NCBI RefSeq assembly: GCF_021491355.1
Contig: NZ_JAKENF010000002.1
Location: 558,001 to 622,000 of the forward strand
DNA: 64,000 nucleotides
Source of the DNA: Alitabrizicola rongguiensis
GTDB taxonomy: Bacteria > Pseudomonadota > Alphaproteobacteria > Rhodobacterales > Rhodobacteraceae
Reading direction: 5' to 3'
Within the stretch, counting starts at the first letter, position 1. Each line of letters opens with the position of its first letter. The translations under genes were made by a program, and so were the position numbers. The notes below the pieces were generated by a model. That model made no database searches, had not been told where the DNA came from, and saw only the letters and a program-made list of their open reading frames with translations. Of this stretch, positions 17,663-25,198 are shown piece by piece.

Positions 17663-18622
17663 TTATCCTCTTCCTCTTTCGTAACTTGTGGCGAAGGTTC
17701 CGGTGACACTGGTGATCATGCCCCCCTTGGAGCGGCGCAGAAAAAGCGCGCTGATTGCATGATCCGTCGCAAAATCCAGCCCCTGACTGTCACCCATGAC
17801 CATAAGGGCTGTCGCCATCGCGTCTGCCAACATGCAGTGCTGCGACATCACGGTGACCGAGGCCGGGGCCGCGACCAAAGGGGCGCCACGGCGCGGGTCC
17901 ATCGTGTGGGAAAGGCGCGTTGTTCCCACCGAAACATAGTGGCGATAGTCCCCTGACGTGGCCACGGCCATATCCTCAAGCGCCAGAATGGAATGCGGAG
18001 CCGTCGCTTGGTCGTCCGGCGTCTCCACCCCGACCGCCCAGGGCCGCCCGGTACGCCGGAGACCCGTGGCCCGCACTTCGCCATCGATGCTGCAAAGAGT
18101 CGACGTATAGCCAAGAGCCGTCGCGGTTTCAGTAAGGCGGTCGACGCCATAGCCCTTGGCGATGCCCGACAGATCCAGCGCCAAAGCGGCCGATTTGCGG
18201 GCGCGCCTGTTGGCGATGTCCAGCTCCAACGCTTCGGTTGCCGGAACACGCGGTGTGGCACTTGCCGCCCGGATTGCGCCAAGGTCGATTCTGTCAGGCC
18301 CGAAGCCCCAGGCTCGGACAGCGTCGACAATGTTCATCTCGAAGGCCCCGCCTGTCTGGCGGCTGACGGCAAGGCCCGCCGACAGCACGGTCAGCAGTTC
18401 CTGTGGCAAAGGGACCCAGCTATCCAGCTGGGCAGCATTCAGGCGCATAAGATCGCTATCCGGTTTCCAGGTCGACATCTGGGCGTCAACCTCGTCGACC
18501 GCAGCCTGAAGATGGGCCCCCAGGTCAATATCAACGGCCCCTTCGTCGATCAGAACCGACCACCGTGTGCCCATTGTCGGGCCGCCAAATACAATTGCGT
18601 CATCAGTAGATGTCTTCGGCAT
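17663..18622 (-). CDS. apbE: FAD:protein FMN transferase (ApbE)
   Basis: A 319-residue ApbE-family enzyme, which attaches FMN from FAD to a Ser/Thr of exported target proteins using Mg2+. Visible are GGPTMGTRWSVLI at the N-terminus, LDLSGIAKGYGVDRL in the middle, and the metal-site region near the C-terminus (THTMDPRRGAPL-like SHTMDPRRG, then LADAMATALMVMG). No clear signal peptide is seen. It overlaps the upstream reductase gene by 20 bases, and a DUF2271 protein with a flavinylation motif is encoded two genes upstream, its likely target. Confidence 0.9.
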   Translation of the reverse strand: MPKTSTDDAIVFGGPTMGTRWSVLIDEGAVDIDLGAHLQAAVDEVDAQMSTWKPDSDLMRLNAAQLDSWVPLPQELLTVLSAGLAVSRQTGGAFEMNIVDAVRAWGFGPDRIDLGAIRAASATPRVPATEALELDIANRRARKSAALALDLSGIAKGYGVDRLTETATALGYTSTLCSIDGEVRATGLRRTGRPWAVGVETPDDQATAPHSILALEDMAVATSGDYRHYVSVGTTRLSHTMDPRRGAPLVAAPASVTVMSQHCMLADAMATALMVMGDSQGLDFATDHAISALFLRRSKGGMITSVTGTFATSYERGRG

Positions 18623-20810
18623 ATCGACCTCCGGCCTGCAAGGTCACGGGCGACAGTCCGAGCGGATGCAGGATCTCTGTCATCGCCTCGCGCACCCCCT
18701 GAGCCATCTCGCGGCCGCCGCAGACCATGACCCGCGCGCCTTCAGCGATCATGCGGCGGATCGCCTCGGCATCCTCGCGCAAGGCGTCCTGCACATAGTG
18801 CCGCTTCCCCATGCGGGAAAATGCGGTGCGGAGGCCGGTTAGGCGCCTATCGCGCTGCCAGTTGGCCAAATCATCGGCGTAAAGAAAGTCCGCCTGCGGA
18901 TGCCGCGCGCCGAACCACAGGTGCATCGGCCGATGCTTCCAGTTGGCGCGCAAGAACCCTGCCAGCGGCCCGATCCCCGTTCCCGCGCCAATCAGGATCA
19001 AGGGTGCTTGCGACCGGTCCGGCTGGAACCCAGGGTTCGGTCGTAGGAAAGCCTGCACCGCGTCTCCCGGCTGCAGAGCCAGAAGCTGACCCGAGCACAG
19101 GCCGCCCACATGCTTTCGCACGACGATCTCTACGAAGCCGTCCGCCTGGCTTGAGGCCAACGAATAGAACCGGGGCACCGTGTCGCCCTGTGGCACGACG
19201 CCAAGAAGGTCGCCCGCCCGAAACCGCCCGAAACCACGCCCGGTCAGCCGCTGCCAGAGGCCCCCCTTCGGCACTGCAAAGCGCAGGATTGCGGTAGGGG
19301 CCTGGACGCTATCTCCATAGTCCTTACGGGACATCAGGCGTAGCGCGGTGCTTTGTGGCGGCAGGGGTTGGTGGGTGATATCCAGGGAAAAGCCAATCCA
19401 CTCGCCAAAGGCGCGGGACCAGCGGGCAAAGGCTTGCGGCGATTGCCGGTCGATCCGGTCCAGCGGCATCTGCATAGCCCAGCCTGCGGCTTTCGCAGCA
19501 GCCTGCACCGCCTCGGCATAGGCACAGAAGCCGGGGAAGCTGCGGTCGCCGAAGCCCAACACCACCAGCGGCACTCCAGACAGGGGCGCGGCTGTCGCCA
19601 GACGGTCGAGCGCGCCTTTGGCCGAGGTCGGCGCATCGCCGTCGCCCCATGTTGCGGTCATGACGACAATTCGTTTGGCGTGCTTGTAGGTCCGCGGCGC
19701 GAAGGCAGAGAGGGCGGCCACATGAACGGCCTGTCCATGGGCCTGCAATGCGCAGGCCAAGGCAGTGGCAAAGCCCCAGGTGCTCCCGCCCTCGCTGCCC
19801 ACAAGGATCACCGTCTCCGCCACCGGCGCTGCGACCATCCCTGCCAGACGGGGACGGCTTTGGCGATTGCGCCACCAGATCAGCCCACCCGTCACCGACA
19901 GAACCGGGACCGTCAGCGCCGCAAGACCAAGAAGCAGCCCCCATAGCGCCGCGCCATCGCCGGTATGGATGACGTAGATCCATTCTCCCACCACGGTCCA
20001 CGGCCCCGGAGCTTGCCAGGCGAGCATCTCCCCGGTGCCCTGATCGATGTATCCGGTCCCCGAGCCAGTGCTCAGCGTGAACACATCCGTCGTGTCGCCA
20101 GGATAGGGAAAGGTCAGGTCCCGGAGGTCGGCAACGAGGACCTTTTGCAAAGCTGGCATCGCGTTGGGCGCCAGTCCCGTGACGCCGCTGACCGCATGGG
20201 GCATGACGGGGTTCGCTTCATCCGCTGGCAAAAGGTCAAAGGTCGCCGCCGTCATCCACAATGCCGTCAGCGCGGAAAGTCCAAGACCAAACACCGCGAC
20301 CCGCGCCAGTTCCGCATGCCAGCGCCCCGACCATGGCCCCTTGACCGCCGCGAACCAGCGCCCCCAGCCGCCTTGTCGCCGGGCCACCAGCATGGCGCCC
20401 GAGGCGGCCAGCATCAGCATTGCCAATGCTCCCACCGCCGACCCGAAGCGCCCCGGGTCGCCGAAGAGAAGGGATCGGTGGAAATCCGTCAGCCAGCGCC
20501 GCAGTGCGCCTTGGTCGGCACTGGCCACATCCAGCCCCGTGGCCGGATCGACAACCGCCGCCCCGGCCAAATCTCCGTCGAACCAGTAGGCAGTGATTGT
20601 GCCAGATGGCGAGCGTCGGATCTGCTCCACCTGCGGATGCACCGCCAGCACCTTCGTCGCCAGATCGCCCACAGTTTGCCCACTGACCTCGGATGGAGAG
20701 GACAGCCGCTCCAACGCAGGGAACAGCGACAGCGCCGCCCCGCTCAGCGCGAGGGCTAAGATCAAGACAGCGGCCAGAAGGCCGGGCCAGCGGTGGATTT
20801 GGCGAAGCAT
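18603..20810 (-). CDS. PepSY-TM / flavodoxin / FAD-NADPH reductase fusion (membrane electron-transfer protein)
   Basis: A 735-residue fusion. Residues 1-318 are a PepSY-associated transmembrane region with about four helices and histidines at 6, 111, 165 and 282 that could bind heme. From about 332 to 475 lies a flavodoxin-like FMN domain (ETVILVGSEGGSTWGFA...). The last ~230 residues are a ferredoxin-NADP reductase module with RFYSLASS (FAD), GGLCSG, GAGTGIGPLAGFLR (NADPH) and a terminal RYAEDIY like sulfite reductase flavoprotein. It should carry electrons from cytosolic NADPH across the inner membrane. It follows the DUF2271 gene by 11 bases. Confidence 0.88.
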   Translation of the reverse strand: MLRQIHRWPGLLAAVLILALALSGAALSLFPALERLSSPSEVSGQTVGDLATKVLAVHPQVEQIRRSPSGTITAYWFDGDLAGAAVVDPATGLDVASADQGALRRWLTDFHRSLLFGDPGRFGSAVGALAMLMLAASGAMLVARRQGGWGRWFAAVKGPWSGRWHAELARVAVFGLGLSALTALWMTAATFDLLPADEANPVMPHAVSGVTGLAPNAMPALQKVLVADLRDLTFPYPGDTTDVFTLSTGSGTGYIDQGTGEMLAWQAPGPWTVVGEWIYVIHTGDGAALWGLLLGLAALTVPVLSVTGGLIWWRNRQSRPRLAGMVAAPVAETVILVGSEGGSTWGFATALACALQAHGQAVHVAALSAFAPRTYKHAKRIVVMTATWGDGDAPTSAKGALDRLATAAPLSGVPLVVLGFGDRSFPGFCAYAEAVQAAAKAAGWAMQMPLDRIDRQSPQAFARWSRAFGEWIGFSLDITHQPLPPQSTALRLMSRKDYGDSVQAPTAILRFAVPKGGLWQRLTGRGFGRFRAGDLLGVVPQGDTVPRFYSLASSQADGFVEIVVRKHVGGLCSGQLLALQPGDAVQAFLRPNPGFQPDRSQAPLILIGAGTGIGPLAGFLRANWKHRPMHLWFGARHPQADFLYADDLANWQRDRRLTGLRTAFSRMGKRHYVQDALREDAEAIRRMIAEGARVMVCGGREMAQGVREAMTEILHPLGLSPVTLQAGGRYAEDIY

Positions 20811-20821
20811 GGGGAGTCCGA

Positions 20822-21292
20822 TCAGAAGCCGTAAGTGAAATCGGCGATGTAGCGGCGGCCCGACACGGGCGTCCCGGCCCCGGCGGTGGTCAGGGGCACC
20901 GCAATCTCATTAGGGCTCTCGCGCATATCCTCGGCTGCGGCGTCGATGTGCAGGGTATAGCCCGCGTCGAAGAGGGCGTCGGCCAAGTCCATCGACAGCT
21001 CCAGTTTCTGGCCCGATCCGACGCTGGCACCGGTGATCCCGTCCACTTGCGCCGGGTCGCCACCGGTAAACTGCGCCCAATCGATCAGGTGCCGGTAATA
21101 CTTCGACTTTCCACCCGCCATCCAAAGGCTGCCCGCATAGGCCCCCGAGGCGTCGGTCACATAGATGGCAAGATAGGCTCCCCTCCCGCCGTAGTCGGCC
21201 ATGTTGGCGGTCAGGGTAACGGGACGCGCCATGGCAAGGCCGGGGGTGACAAGGGCGGTGGACAGGGCAAGGGCGGCGATCAGGGATTTCAT
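20822..21292 (-). CDS. periplasmic DUF2271 protein, likely flavinylated electron carrier
   Basis: A 156-residue protein with a signal peptide ending near LAMARP, then a DUF2271 beta-rich domain (VTLTANMADYGGRGAYLAIYVTD, GSLWMAGGKSKYYRHL, DWAQFTGGD). It contains DGITGAS at residues 84-90, matching the ApbE target pattern D-G-x-[S/T]-G-A-[S/T]; Ser90 would carry FMN. ATG at 21292 is chosen because of the CGGAG eight bases upstream; a GTG at 21301 is possible. DUF2271 proteins are known companions of ApbE and PepSY reductases, so it probably accepts electrons from the fused reductase. Confidence 0.85.
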   Translation of the reverse strand: MKSLIAALALSTALVTPGLAMARPVTLTANMADYGGRGAYLAIYVTDASGAYAGSLWMAGGKSKYYRHLIDWAQFTGGDPAQVDGITGASVGSGQKLELSMDLADALFDAGYTLHIDAAAEDMRESPNEIAVPLTTAGAGTPVSGRRYIADFTYGF

Positions 21293-21317
21293 CCTGGACA
21301 CTCCGGAAGGGAAAGGA

Positions 21318-21650
21318 TCAGTTCGATTTCACGACCGGCGCGGTGCCGTTTGTGAAAAGCCCGTTCTTCGGTGGCGCTACGGTGCCCGCCTTTGCCGCGT
21401 CGCCGGCAGTCCCTGCGGCACAGCTCTCCTCGTCGTCATCGCCGCAGTCGTCGTCATCGTCCGAACTCGACCAAAGCGAGCCGCCGTCCTCATCCTCGTC
21501 ATCGTCGATGAGGGTCAGCTGCGGGTCCGGCAGGACGCGGTGTGAAAGGCCGGCACCCGGCGTCAGGGACAGGCCCTGGCCGCCGGCAAGTGCCGCCGAA
21601 CCAGCGCCAAGCGCCGTGGTCATCATCAGAAGGACAAAGGCAAACTTCAT
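21318..21650 (-). CDS. secreted Asp/Glu-rich small protein of unknown function
   Basis: A 110-residue protein with a clear signal peptide (MKFAFVLLMMTTALGAGSAALA). The mature part contains IDDDEDEDGG and DDDDDCGDDDEESC, with two cysteines framing an acidic run, then a Gly/Ala/Pro-rich tail. AAGGAG seven bases before the ATG is a strong ribosome site. I recognise no family. The acidic, Cys-framed stretch would bind divalent cations, which suits its place between a PepSY gene and a DUF2271 gene, but this role is inference. Confidence 0.75.
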   Translation of the reverse strand: MKFAFVLLMMTTALGAGSAALAGGQGLSLTPGAGLSHRVLPDPQLTLIDDDEDEDGGSLWSSSDDDDDCGDDDEESCAAGTAGDAAKAGTVAPPKNGLFTNGTAPVVKSN

Positions 21651-21699
21651 TTCTCATCTCCTTGGAGGTCCGGATTGCGCACCTGCGTCGTCGTCCGGG

Positions 21700-22017
21700 T
21701 CAATCGTCATGGGTATCGTCTTCGGGTTCACGGCCCTCGCCGTGGTCGTCCCCGAATTCCATCTCGACCACCGCCAGCGTTGCGGGGTTGAGCTTGACTT
21801 CGATCGCGCGGCCCTCGGCATCGCGACCGATCAACTCGTAGCAACCATCGTCGATCCGGATCCTGCGCAGGGCCCAGCCCTGGTCGGCTGCAAGTTTCAC
21901 GACCGCCTCGCGCGGCTGCCAGTCGGTCATCGGCACGGCGCAGTCGTCGTCACCCGCCAGCGCCGGGGTGGCGATCAGCACCAAGGTCAGCGCCAGCATT
22001 GTTGTTGTCCGGTTCAT
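21700..22017 (-). CDS. periplasmic PepSY-domain protein
   Basis: A 105-residue exported protein: signal peptide to about residue 22 (ALAGD), then a single PepSY fold (WQPREAVVKLAADQGWALRRIRIDDGCYELIGRDAEGRAIEVKLNPATLAVVEME) and an acidic, His-containing tail. The ATG at 22017 is an internal start in a longer open frame, chosen because it begins the signal peptide. It is the first gene of the minus-strand operon and is divergent from a response regulator; PepSY proteins beside QseB/BqsR-type regulators are a known pattern. Confidence 0.85.
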   Translation of the reverse strand: MNRTTTMLALTLVLIATPALAGDDDCAVPMTDWQPREAVVKLAADQGWALRRIRIDDGCYELIGRDAEGRAIEVKLNPATLAVVEMEFGDDHGEGREPEDDTHDD

Positions 22018-22062
22018 GGGCGACACTCCGCTTCGGGTCCTGCGGGCCTTTTGGCGCGCGAA

Positions 22063-22078
22063 ACTGACGCCAGCCTGA
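22063..22078 (-). promoter_or_regulatory. response-regulator box facing the PepSY operon
   Basis: On the minus strand this reads TCAGG-CTGGCG-TCAGT, two TCAG units repeated with an 11-base period, the spacing typical of OmpR/PhoB-family tandem sites. It points toward the PepSY gene starting at 22017. Confidence 0.5.
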
Positions 22079-22097
22079 AGGAGCGCGACAAACTGCT

Positions 22098-22113
22098 TCA
22101 GGTGGCCGTCAGG
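22098..22113 (+). promoter_or_regulatory. response-regulator box facing the regulator-kinase operon
   Basis: TCAGG-TGGCCG-TCAGG is a perfect pentamer direct repeat with an 11-base period; the following TTGCC makes the two units alike over nine of ten bases. It mirrors the box at 22063-22078, so the two form a 14/17-match inverted repeat (22064-22080 and 22096-22112). The arrangement is analogous to the TTAAG-N6-TTAAG box of BqsR. Autoregulation is inferred. Confidence 0.55.
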
Positions 22114-22151
22114 TTGCCACGCTATGCGGGGAACCGAAGGAGACAGGCCGG

Positions 22152-22811
22152 ATGCGTATCTTGCTGATCGAGGATGATCGCGTGATCGCCACCGCCCTGC
22201 GCGAGCAGGCGGAAGGCGAAGGGCATTCCGTCGATTGGGCCGCGCGGCTGGACGAGGCGTCCGATGCGCTGGCGACGGCCAGTTTCGACCTGATCCTTCT
22301 GGACCTAATGCTTCCCGATGGTCGCGGCCTGCCATTCCTGCGCGCCCTGCGGGCCAAGGGCAGCCAGACTCCGGTCATCATCATGACGGCGCTCGATCAG
22401 GTGTCCGACCGGATCGAAGGGCTGAACGCCGGGGCGGATGACTATCTGGTCAAGCCCTTCGATCTTTCGGAACTCTCGGCTCGCATCGGCGCCGTCGCCC
22501 GGCGCTATTCCGGCAACCCCAATCCCCTGATTTCACTGGGCGAGCTGTCCATCGACATTGCCGAACGCCGGGTCAGAAAGTCCGGTCGCCCCATTCCCCT
22601 GACCGCCCGCGAATGGGTATTGCTCGAGGCGTTCCTGCAAAAGCCGGGCCAGCTTCTGTCCAAGCCGCAGCTTGAGGAACGGCTCTATTCCTTCGATGCC
22701 GAGGTCGAAAGCAACACGATCGAGGTGCATGTCAGCCGCCTCCGCAAGAAATTGGGGGCGGGTGTCATCGTCACCGAACGCGGGCTTGGCTACCGTCTGG
22801 GTCCGGCATGA
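22152..22811 (+). CDS. OmpR-family two-component response regulator (QseB/BqsR-like)
   Basis: A 219-residue regulator with a receiver domain (phospho-acceptor Asp51 in LILLDLMLPDG, Lys101 in YLVKPFD) and a winged-helix DNA-binding domain (residues ~125-219, VESNTIEVHVSRLRKKLGAGVIVTERGLGYRL). It overlaps the kinase start by four bases (ATGA). The tandem TCAGG boxes upstream are probably its own targets, in both directions. Confidence 0.92.
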   Translation: MRILLIEDDRVIATALREQAEGEGHSVDWAARLDEASDALATASFDLILLDLMLPDGRGLPFLRALRAKGSQTPVIIMTALDQVSDRIEGLNAGADDYLVKPFDLSELSARIGAVARRYSGNPNPLISLGELSIDIAERRVRKSGRPIPLTAREWVLLEAFLQKPGQLLSKPQLEERLYSFDAEVESNTIEVHVSRLRKKLGAGVIVTERGLGYRLGPA

Positions 22812-24148
22812 CCCGTGCCTCGATCCGCCTGCGCTCGGCCGCCGCGCTGTCGCTGATCGTCACTCTGATCTGGCTAGGCACCGCTCTGGTCACGACGCGG
22901 CTTCTGACCTCGGAACTGAATGATGTCTTTGATTCAGCCTTGCAGGAAACCGGCCAGCGTATCCTGCAACTGGCCGTGGTCGACGTGCTGGGGCGGGAAG
23001 AGGAAGGTGTCGCTCAGCGCGTCATGGCGCTGGACGACCATGAGGAATACTACACTTACATCGTCCGCGATGACCGGGGTCGCATCCTTCTGACCTCGCA
23101 CCGCGCCGATCCCGCGCGTTTTCCGGCCTTCACCGAAACCGGCTTTCATCAGACATCAGAGCTGCGCTTCTATCATGAATCTGCCGTGCGCGGCACCATC
23201 TCGCTGACCATCGCCGAGCCCCTGTCGCACCGGCGCGAGGTGGCGCGCGAAATGGCACTTTCCCTGGCCCTGCCCCTAGTCGTGATGATTCCCCTCAGCA
23301 TTGCCGGCATCTTCTATGGGCTCGGCTATGGCCTGCGCCCCCTCGGCAAGTTGCGCGCACAGTTGGCGCGGCGCGGGGTGAAGGACATGTCGCCCCTGCC
23401 GACAAAGGACATGGTCACCGAACTTCGCCCGATTGGCGATGCGCTGAACCAGCTTCTCGCCCGGCTGGACACCGCCTTTGCCGCCGAACGTAGCTTTACC
23501 GCCAATGCAGCGCATGAGTTGCGCACGCCTCTGGCAGGGGCGCTCGCCCAGGTGCAGCGCCTGCGTCAGACCGCGACCGATCCCGACATCGCGAGGCGCG
23601 CGGGCGATGTCGAGGCGACGCTGAAGCGCCTGACCCGCCTGTCCGAACGCCTGATGCAGCTGGCCCGGGCCGAGGGCGCACGGCTGCTGACCGACACCGC
23701 CCAGGATCTGCGGCCCATCCTGCGGATTGTCGCTGGCGACTTTGCCCAAGGCCCCGACGCCGGGCGCGTGACCCTCTCGCTGCCCGATGCACCCGTCCGC
23801 TCAGACATAGATCCTGATGCCGTGGCGATCCTGGCCCGCAACCTGATCGAGAACGCCGTGCGGCACGGAGTTAGTCCCGTCACTGTCACCCTGGACCCGC
23901 AGGGTACGCTTTCAGTCGAAAATGACTGCCCACCGATTCCACCCGCCGAGCTTGCCGCCCTCTCTGGCCGCTTTGTGCGGGGCAAGGACGCTGGCGAAGG
24001 TAGCGGCCTTGGCCTTGCGATTGTCCACACCATTGCCGAACGGATCGGCTCGCCCCTTCGCTTGACCTCGCCGCTGCCCGGTAAAACCACCGGCTTTTCC
24101 GCGCGCGTCAACCTGCACGGCACGACATATCAGGACCAATCCAGATGA
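22808..24148 (+). CDS. sensor histidine kinase (QseC/BqsS-like)
   Basis: A 446-residue membrane kinase: TM1 about residues 10-30, periplasmic sensor 31-149, TM2 150-172, then HAMP-like region, H-box AAHELRTPLAG with His236, N-box ARNLIENAVRHG, and G-boxes GSGLGLAIVHTI. The periplasmic loop has acidic patches GREEEG (62-67) and DDHEEYY (76-82), possible metal ligands. The BqsS-type RExxE motif is not exactly present. Its partner is the upstream regulator. The stop overlaps the next gene (ATGA). Confidence 0.9.
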   Translation: MTRASIRLRSAAALSLIVTLIWLGTALVTTRLLTSELNDVFDSALQETGQRILQLAVVDVLGREEEGVAQRVMALDDHEEYYTYIVRDDRGRILLTSHRADPARFPAFTETGFHQTSELRFYHESAVRGTISLTIAEPLSHRREVAREMALSLALPLVVMIPLSIAGIFYGLGYGLRPLGKLRAQLARRGVKDMSPLPTKDMVTELRPIGDALNQLLARLDTAFAAERSFTANAAHELRTPLAGALAQVQRLRQTATDPDIARRAGDVEATLKRLTRLSERLMQLARAEGARLLTDTAQDLRPILRIVAGDFAQGPDAGRVTLSLPDAPVRSDIDPDAVAILARNLIENAVRHGVSPVTVTLDPQGTLSVENDCPPIPPAELAALSGRFVRGKDAGEGSGLGLAIVHTIAERIGSPLRLTSPLPGKTTGFSARVNLHGTTYQDQSR

Positions 24149-24492
24149 CCCTTGCCTACAAATCCGCCCATGCCGAACTCCATCACCTAGACCGCGCAGG
24201 CTGGCTGCGGACTGCCGTTCTGGGCGCCAATGACGGGATCGTCTCGGTCTCCTCGCTGATCGTCGGTGCCGCCGCCGCCGTGCCCCTTGCCGCAGCACTG
24301 CTGGCCCGCGCGACGCAGATCATCCCGGCCGTCGTCATCACCACGCTGTCCAGCCTCGCCGCCCTTCGGGCCACCGTCGCCGCGGCCGGCGGCGCGCCCA
24401 AGCTCTCGGCCACTGCCCGCGTCCTTTTCTGGGGCGCGGCCGCCATCGCAATCATCTCGGGAGTCGGCTGGGTCTTCGGCGTAAGCGTCTGA
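24145..24492 (+). CDS. half-length VIT1/CCC1-like membrane protein
   Basis: A 115-residue protein. The start HAELHHLDRAGWLRTAVLGANDGIVSVSSLIVGAAAA is the classic VIT/CCC1 N-terminus and first helix, and the end GVGWVFGVSV is the classic C-terminus. Full VIT proteins are ~230 residues with five helices and a cytosolic metal-binding domain; here the middle ~120 residues are missing without loss of frame. The family exports Fe2+/Mn2+ from the cytoplasm. It may be a reduced, still made version (ATGA overlap with the kinase gene) or a decayed one. Confidence 0.75.
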   Translation: MTLAYKSAHAELHHLDRAGWLRTAVLGANDGIVSVSSLIVGAAAAVPLAAALLARATQIIPAVVITTLSSLAALRATVAAAGGAPKLSATARVLFWGAAAIAIISGVGWVFGVSV

Positions 24493-25031
24493 CACTGGCG
24501 ATATCCGCTTCTGTTCCGCGCTGGAACTGTACTCGGCAGTCGGGCATTCTTTCTTGCAATGGCTGCAGAAGCTTGCGGCGGTCGCGACACCACCCTCCGC
24601 GATTGTGTGGACCGATCGCGCCAGGCGCCGGTTGAGACAATCGCAGCTGTGCGGAGAAGCCAGCTCTGCGGGCGCCAGCGTTGCGGTTGGAATGGATTCC
24701 CGGACTTTCTGGCGCAATCTGGCGGTCGAAGGAACCACCTTCCACGATCAGCAGGGCGAGACTTCGTCGGACCGCAGGTTGCTTGGCCTGACGGCAGACA
24801 GGCTTTCCGAAGCGCGTCAATTCCGGCGAAAGAACGTCCGGGCTCAGAAGTTTTCACGCGAGGCCAGGCGGAAATGAAACGCTTAACGCAGCCGTGGCCA
24901 AACTCATCAACAGCATGATTTCCGGCGGCAACTCGGTTCGCCGCCGTTCAGGTCCTTCACGACCCAAGGCAGACCGGTGAAGTCGACAGGGGTCCTCGGG
25001 ACAACACCCCGCAGAAACCGGCTGCCAGATG
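24493..25031. other. gene-poor stretch; strong hairpin at 24923-24946
   Basis: I recognise no gene here. Short open frames exist on both strands (for example 24554-24877, plus) but lack recognisable domains or good start sites. CGGCGGC / GCCGCCG at 24923-24946, extended by AAC/GTT with one bulge, makes a strong stem-loop just downstream of the minus-strand DUF3309 relic and may be its terminator. Confidence 0.5.
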
Positions 25032-25187
25032 TCACAGCCGACCAGTTGCCATCAGGATGATAAGGATCAGCAGGATCAATCCGAAAGCGCCGCTCGGGCC
25101 GCAGCCCTATGTTCGGCTATGTCCCCAGGTTGGAAGCACTCCCACGAAGAAAAGGATAAGAAGAACGATCAAAACGGTGCCAAGCAT
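25032..25187 (-). pseudogene. DUF3309 small membrane protein interrupted by an amber codon
   Basis: Read from ATG 25187, 51 codons give MLGTVLIVLLILFFVGVLPTW followed by GHSRT, then a TAG at 25107-25109, then GCGPSGAFGLILLILIILMATGRL and a TGA. DUF3309 proteins have this exact plan (PTWPHSRSWGYGPSG...), with Trp at the stop position, so TGG to TAG is a one-base change. AAAGG precedes the ATG. Everything else in the frame is intact, suggesting either a recent inactivation, read-through, or a sequencing error. Confidence 0.75.
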
Positions 25188-25198
25188 GGTGGTACCTT

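Noticed and set aside
24187-24738. Minus-strand frame with FCSHCKKEC near 24530
   Set aside because: The CxxC stretch looks zinc-finger-like, but most of the frame is antisense to the VIT-like gene and I could not match it to a family.
24554-24877. 107-residue open frame downstream of the VIT-like gene
   Set aside because: No recognisable domain, no ribosome site and basic low-information composition; not convincing as a gene.
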